Assembly: GCF_014518425.1 (NCBI RefSeq)
Contig: NZ_JACVCU010000002.1
Span: 620,001-684,000 of the forward strand
Source of the DNA: Terrabacter sp. MAHUQ-38
GTDB lineage: Bacteria; Actinomycetota; Actinomycetes; Actinomycetales; Dermatophilaceae
Length of the DNA: 64,000 nt
Direction of reading: 5' to 3'
Part shown: positions 58,972 through 64,000 of the stretch, in pieces
Position numbering within the stretch: the first letter of the stretch is position 1
Layout of the letters: each line of letters opens with the position of its first letter
The notes under the pieces: generated by a model
Database searches by the model: none
Told to the model about the DNA's origin: nothing
Seen by the model: the letters and a program-made list of their open reading frames with translations, nothing else
Made by a program: the position numbers and the translations under genes

Positions 58972-60744
58972 TCATCCGGTGTGTCTCAGGACCACGACCT
59001 GCGAGGTCTGGGATACGACGCGGTAGTGAGCGACGACCCAGTCGCGCAGCGGGTCGGGGGCTCGGATGTAGCGGTTGCGGCCGAGACCGGGCCAGTAGTC
59101 GCGGGCGGCGACGACGCACTCCGGCACGCGGCCGGTGCGCTCGATCCAGTCCAGCACGTATCGGCTCGTCGAGCCGAAGTAGTCCATCCACACGATGGGG
59201 GTGTCGAAACGGACGTCGGCGTAGAGGAACGCGGCTGGGTGGATGTAGTCGAGGACTCCGTCTCCCGCAGCCGCGCAGGCCCGCAACGCCTGCTGGCCGG
59301 CCAGGACCTCGTCGCTGCGCTCCTGCGTCGTGAGAAGCCCCGCGAACGCGCCGTCGGGTGCGGCGACGACGAGCGTACCGGGCGGCCCGTCGCGGTAGCT
59401 GTTGAGCACGTGGACCGTGCCGAGCCAGAGCAGCAGCATCACCGCGACCATGACCTTGCCGGCGCGCGAGCGCACCCAGACGAGCGCGCCCAGCGACGCC
59501 GCGAGCAGTCCCGGCGCGAGGGTCGCCCCGGTCGCGCCCCAGACCGGTGCCGACGACGTGAACGCCGCGACGAGGGGCGTCCCGACGAGCGTCGGGGCGA
59601 AGCCCAGGACCGCGAGGCGTCCCACCGGGCGGTGGTCCCGCACCGAGGCCACGACCAGGACCGGCAACAGCACGACCGCCACGACGCTGCCGGCGAGCGG
59701 GCTGAGCCACGACAGGACGGTGTAGGTGCTCGCTTCCGCACCGCCCTGCACCGCCTGCACACCGACGGCGAGGACGGCGACGACGAGCAGCGGTGCGCGC
59801 AGGCGGCGCATGGCCGGAAACGCCGCGAGCACGCCCAACCACATCGCGGTCAGCACCCACGGACCGGTGAGTGCCTCGCCGAGCTGGGTCGCCCAGCGGC
59901 CGAGCCGGTCGGCTCGGCTGGGACGCGTGACCTGGTAGGCGTCGGTGAAGGCCAGCGTCTCCGACACGTTGGCCGGACCCCAGACGCCCACCCAGAGCAC
60001 CACGACGACGAGCACCACGGCCACCACCCCGACCACCACGGCCGTGACCCCCGGCCGGCGTGCGAGCCTGCTCCGTATGCCGGGAGGTGCCTGCCGAAGA
60101 CCTTCCGCGGCGTCGCGGCGCCACAGCATCGTCCCGAGCAGGATGAGCAGCACGGCCGCCGCAGGTGCGGTGACCGGGTGGCTCACCGCCCCGAGCGTGG
60201 CCGCCGCTCCCGCCAGGACGGCATACGGCCGCCGACAACGCACACACCGGGTCACCGCCCCGACGCCGGCGCTCGCGGCGAGCAGGTACATGAGCGCAGG
60301 CGTCGTGTTGTACGACAACACCTGCTGGTTGTACGCGGCGGGCACGAGCGCGACCGCCAGCGCGCAGGCGCTCGCGCCCCAGCCGAACGTCCGGCGCAGC
60401 GCGAGCCAGGCCGCCGTACCGACGGCCGCCGACACGACCACGAACCACACGCGCGACGCGAGCACGATCCCGTGCAGACCCACGACGTGCAGCCACACCC
60501 ACGTGAACGGCACCCCCGGCCACGCCCCGAGGACCTGCAGGTTCATCTCGTCGCGGAACGGCACGTCACCCTGAGCGAGCCGCATCGCCAGCTCCACGGC
60601 GTGCGAGCTGTCGCTGAGGTCGACCCCGTAGCGTGCCCGCGAGACCACCGCGGCCACGACGGCGGCGGCGAACACCGCCACCCACCGACGACGAGCGGGG
60701 AGGGCCCAGAGGGCACCTCCCCGCCATCGGGTCGCACGGACCAT
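58972..60744 (-). CDS. Polytopic membrane protein, GT-C glycosyltransferase-like
   Basis: 590 residues with about ten to twelve hydrophobic helices and a soluble C-terminal part (about 485-590) probably outside the membrane. The first loop DLSDSSHAVELAMRLAQGDV, followed by PFRDEMN, resembles the acidic loop of GT-C (GT39/ArnT-like) enzymes, but the acidic pair is not classical, so the call is tentative. It begins only 15 bp after atpD, with no clear SD, exactly where atpC is expected. Function unknown; likely polyprenyl-linked sugar transfer. Confidence 0.6.
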   Translation of the reverse strand: MVRATRWRGGALWALPARRRWVAVFAAAVVAAVVSRARYGVDLSDSSHAVELAMRLAQGDVPFRDEMNLQVLGAWPGVPFTWVWLHVVGLHGIVLASRVWFVVVSAAVGTAAWLALRRTFGWGASACALAVALVPAAYNQQVLSYNTTPALMYLLAASAGVGAVTRCVRCRRPYAVLAGAAATLGAVSHPVTAPAAAVLLILLGTMLWRRDAAEGLRQAPPGIRSRLARRPGVTAVVVGVVAVVLVVVVLWVGVWGPANVSETLAFTDAYQVTRPSRADRLGRWATQLGEALTGPWVLTAMWLGVLAAFPAMRRLRAPLLVVAVLAVGVQAVQGGAEASTYTVLSWLSPLAGSVVAVVLLPVLVVASVRDHRPVGRLAVLGFAPTLVGTPLVAAFTSSAPVWGATGATLAPGLLAASLGALVWVRSRAGKVMVAVMLLLWLGTVHVLNSYRDGPPGTLVVAAPDGAFAGLLTTQERSDEVLAGQQALRACAAAGDGVLDYIHPAAFLYADVRFDTPIVWMDYFGSTSRYVLDWIERTGRVPECVVAARDYWPGLGRNRYIRAPDPLRDWVVAHYRVVSQTSQVVVLRHTG

Positions 60745-60759
60745 CCAGTCAGGTCCGGG

Positions 60760-62250
<1,491 letters not shown>

Positions 62251-63186
62251 TTACTTCTTGGCGTCCGCGAGGGCGTTCGCGCCGCCCACGATTTCGCTGA
62301 TCTCTTGGGTGATGCCGGCCTGGCGTGCCTGGTTGGCGAGGCGCTGGTACTTCTTGATGAGCTCGGTGGCGTTGTCGGTCGCCGACTTCATCGCCCGCTG
62401 GCGGGCCGCGAGCTCGGAGGCCGCCGAGCTGAGCAGCGCGGTGAAGATGCGGTTGCGCACGTACTTGGGCAGCAGCAGGTCGAGGACCTCGGCCGCGCTC
62501 GGCTCGAAGGAGTACTCGGGCGGGATCTGGCCCTGCTCGTAGGTGTTGACCGAGAGGTCGAGACCCTCCTCGCCCTCCGCGTCGTGCTCGACGACCTCGA
62601 GGGGCAGCAGCCGCAGCACGTGGGGCTCCTGGCGGACCATCGAGCGGAAGCGCGTGAAGACGACGTGGATCTCGTCGTGGCCGCCCTCTGCCGTCTCCTT
62701 GAGGAAGTCGGCGGTGATGCGGTCGGCGATGTCCTTGGCTGCCTCGAACGTCGGCGCGTCTGAGAAACCGGTCCACTCGGCGGCGTACTCGCGATGGCGG
62801 AACTTGTAGTAGCTGACCGCCTTGCGCCCGACGAGGTAGGAGGAGACCTCCTTGCCCTCGGCCTGGAGGCGGGCGATGAGCTCGGCGCTGCGCTTGATCG
62901 CCGCGACGGAGTAGGCACCGGCCAGCCCGCGGTCCGCCGTGATGATGACGACGCCGGCGCGCTTCGCGTCGGGGTTCGCCGTCGTCAGCGGGTGGTCCTC
63001 GTTGGTGTTGGTGGCCACGGCGGACACGGCGCGCGTCAGGGCGGTCGTGTACGGCATCGCCTCGGAGGCCTTCTGGCGGGCCTTGATGACGCGTGCGGCC
63101 GCGATCAGTTCCATCGCGTTGGTGATCTTCTTGATGGACTGGACGGACTTGATGCGCTGGCGGTAGATCCGCATCTGCGCTCCCAT
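62251..63186 (-). CDS. atpG: ATP synthase gamma subunit
   Basis: Central stalk of F1, 311 residues. N-terminal coiled coil [21 protein letters not shown] and C-terminal helix with [21 protein letters not shown] are diagnostic. Longer than E. coli gamma (287) owing to the actinobacterial loop (about 195-215, acidic). ATG 63186 with GGCGGAG upstream. Confidence 0.97.
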   Translation of the reverse strand: MGAQMRIYRQRIKSVQSIKKITNAMELIAAARVIKARQKASEAMPYTTALTRAVSAVATNTNEDHPLTTANPDAKRAGVVIITADRGLAGAYSVAAIKRSAELIARLQAEGKEVSSYLVGRKAVSYYKFRHREYAAEWTGFSDAPTFEAAKDIADRITADFLKETAEGGHDEIHVVFTRFRSMVRQEPHVLRLLPLEVVEHDAEGEEGLDLSVNTYEQGQIPPEYSFEPSAAEVLDLLLPKYVRNRIFTALLSSAASELAARQRAMKSATDNATELIKKYQRLANQARQAGITQEISEIVGGANALADAKK

Positions 63187-63231
63187 GTGCTCCGCCTCTC
63201 TTGGTCTAGAAGTGTGGGGTGCGGGCCCGCT

Positions 63232-63266
63232 CCGGGTGCCGCTCAGCGAAGCCGAGCGGCACCCGG
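63232..63266. other. Hairpin in the atpA-atpG intercistronic gap
   Basis: Perfect 13-bp stem (63232-63244 / 63254-63266) with a 9-nt loop; no T-run, and it is inside a polycistronic unit. May stabilise or process mRNA, tuning subunit stoichiometry (inference). Confidence 0.5.
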
Positions 63267-63274
63267 GCGGCGAC

Positions 63275-64000
63275 TCACTTGGTCTTGACGATCCTCGCCT
63301 GGGCGATCGCGTCGTCCTCGAGCTCCTCGGCCTCCTCGTGGCCGGCCTCGAGGCCGTCACGACCGGTGCCGCGGAAGGTGAACTTCACGTCGTCGATGAC
63401 CTTCGTCAGGGCCGCCTCGGTGTCGTCGTCGAGCTTGGCCGTCTCTCGGATCGTCTGGAGGATCTTGCCGTCGCGGCGGAGCGTGTCGAGCAGCTCGGCC
63501 TCGAAGGTGCGGACGTCCTCGACCGCGACGTCGTCGAGCTTGCCGGTCGTACCGGCCCACACCGACACGACCTGCTCCTCGACGGGGTACGGGTTGCTCT
63601 GTGGCTGCTTGAGCAGCTCGACGAGGCGCGCACCACGGGCGAGCTGGGCTCGCGAGGCGGGGTCGAGGTCGGAGGCGAACATCGCGAACGCCTCCATGGC
63701 CCGGAACTGCGCGAGGTCGAGCTTGAGTCGGCCCGCGACCGACTTCATCGCCTTGATCTGCGCGGCACCACCGACTCGGGACACCGAGACACCCACGTCG
63801 ATGGCCGGACGCACGTTGGCGTTGAACAGGTCGGCCTGGAGGTAGATCTGGCCGTCGGTGATCGAGATGACGTTGGTCGGGATGTACGCGGAGACGTCAC
63901 CGGCCTTGGTCTCGATGATCGGCAGGCCGGTCATCGAGCCGTGGCCGAGGTCGTCCGAGAGCTTCGCGCAACGCTCGAGCAGCCGCGAGTGCAGGTAGAA
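63275..64000 (-). CDS. atpA: ATP synthase alpha subunit (3' part, cut by window edge)
   Basis: The last 241 or so codons of alpha, running off the right edge: [20 protein letters not shown] at the edge, then [12 protein letters not shown]-type core, [17 protein letters not shown] with the family signature, and the acidic tail [17 protein letters not shown]. Start and P-loop lie beyond 64000. Same operon as atpG. Confidence 0.97.
   Translation of the reverse strand, partial: FYLHSRLLERCAKLSDDLGHGSMTGLPIIETKAGDVSAYIPTNVISITDGQIYLQADLFNANVRPAIDVGVSVSRVGGAAQIKAMKSVAGRLKLDLAQFRAMEAFAMFASDLDPASRAQLARGARLVELLKQPQSNPYPVEEQVVSVWAGTTGKLDDVAVEDVRTFEAELLDTLRRDGKILQTIRETAKLDDDTEAALTKVIDDVKFTFRGTGRDGLEAGHEEAEELEDDAIAQARIVKTK

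Overview
The window is about 64 kb of high-GC, densely packed chromosome from an actinobacterium (Actinomycetota; probably Micrococcales, perhaps Intrasporangiaceae-like, but genus cannot be fixed from sequence alone). Pointers are strong GC3 bias, many GTG starts, leaderless promoters, a MurA with Asp at the fosfomycin-Cys position, NucS, a complete GlgE pathway, crotonyl-CoA carboxylase/reductase, and gene order that recalls two blocks of the Mycobacterium tuberculosis map (atpD/atpC/DUF2550/cob/murA/nucS/mce/fadA4/Trx/glgB-glgE-glgP and ligA/MetE-like/mnmA/iscS/etfAB). No rRNA, tRNA, CRISPR array, insertion sequence or prophage was seen.

Layout. 1-1.5 kb: two branched-chain amino-acid ABC ATPases (livF, livG). 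1.5-1.85 kb: intergenic with four 22-bp tandem repeats. 1.85-15.7 kb: ligA, an acyl-CoA ligase, an L,D-transpeptidase, a MetE-like protein, a lipoprotein, a GNAT, mnmA-iscS, a secreted subtilase, a small membrane protein and a zinc alcohol dehydrogenase. 15.8-19.4 kb: etfB-etfA and a ybjN/enoyl-CoA hydratase/YqfO-like operon. 19.5-34.3 kb: glycogen/trehalose/alpha-glucan block, with glgX, glgP and a tightly overlapping operon glgE-treS-mak-glgB-pgm plus a last gene with a degenerate P-loop. 34.4-39.2 kb: a small secreted protein, a CnoX-like thioredoxin/TPR protein, a lipoprotein, two acetyltransferases and a thiamine-binding-like protein. 39.3-53 kb: acyl-CoA genes for acetyl-CoA assimilation by the ethylmalonyl-CoA route (meaB, thiolase, epimerase, ccr, tandem 3-hydroxyacyl-CoA dehydrogenase, ethylmalonyl-CoA mutase), interspersed with a Tat polysaccharide deacetylase, an AI-2E family permease, a TetR/oxidoreductase pair and nucS. 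53-64 kb: STAS protein, murA, cobalamin adenosyltransferase, a decayed AbiEi-like gene, DUF2550, atpC, a conserved small protein, NADH dehydrogenase II, a polytopic GT-C-like protein, atpD, atpG and the 3' part of atpA (cut by the window edge).

How the parts work together: the GlgE operon converts trehalose to maltose, maltose-1-phosphate and branched alpha-glucan, while GlgP/GlgX/Pgm recycle glucan to glucose phosphates. ETF, enoyl-CoA hydratase, the acyl-CoA ligase, Ccr, Hbd, Ecm, MeaB and the B12 adenosyltransferase form a fatty-acid/C2 assimilation set needing adenosylcobalamin. ATP synthase and NDH-2 are energetic neighbours.

The most unusual signals are: (1) an octamer GTATGCCG/CGGCATAC present 24 times on both strands, kept in genes at the cost of rare codons and placed in hairpins or promoters between genes; (2) an atp operon in which atpC is separated from atpD by about 4 kb of other genes and has its own promoter; (3) a very common leaderless-promoter architecture (TANNNT, 6-7 nt, start codon) that fixes about 15 gene starts; (4) several well-formed operator palindromes. 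No single wholly new multi-gene system could be demonstrated.
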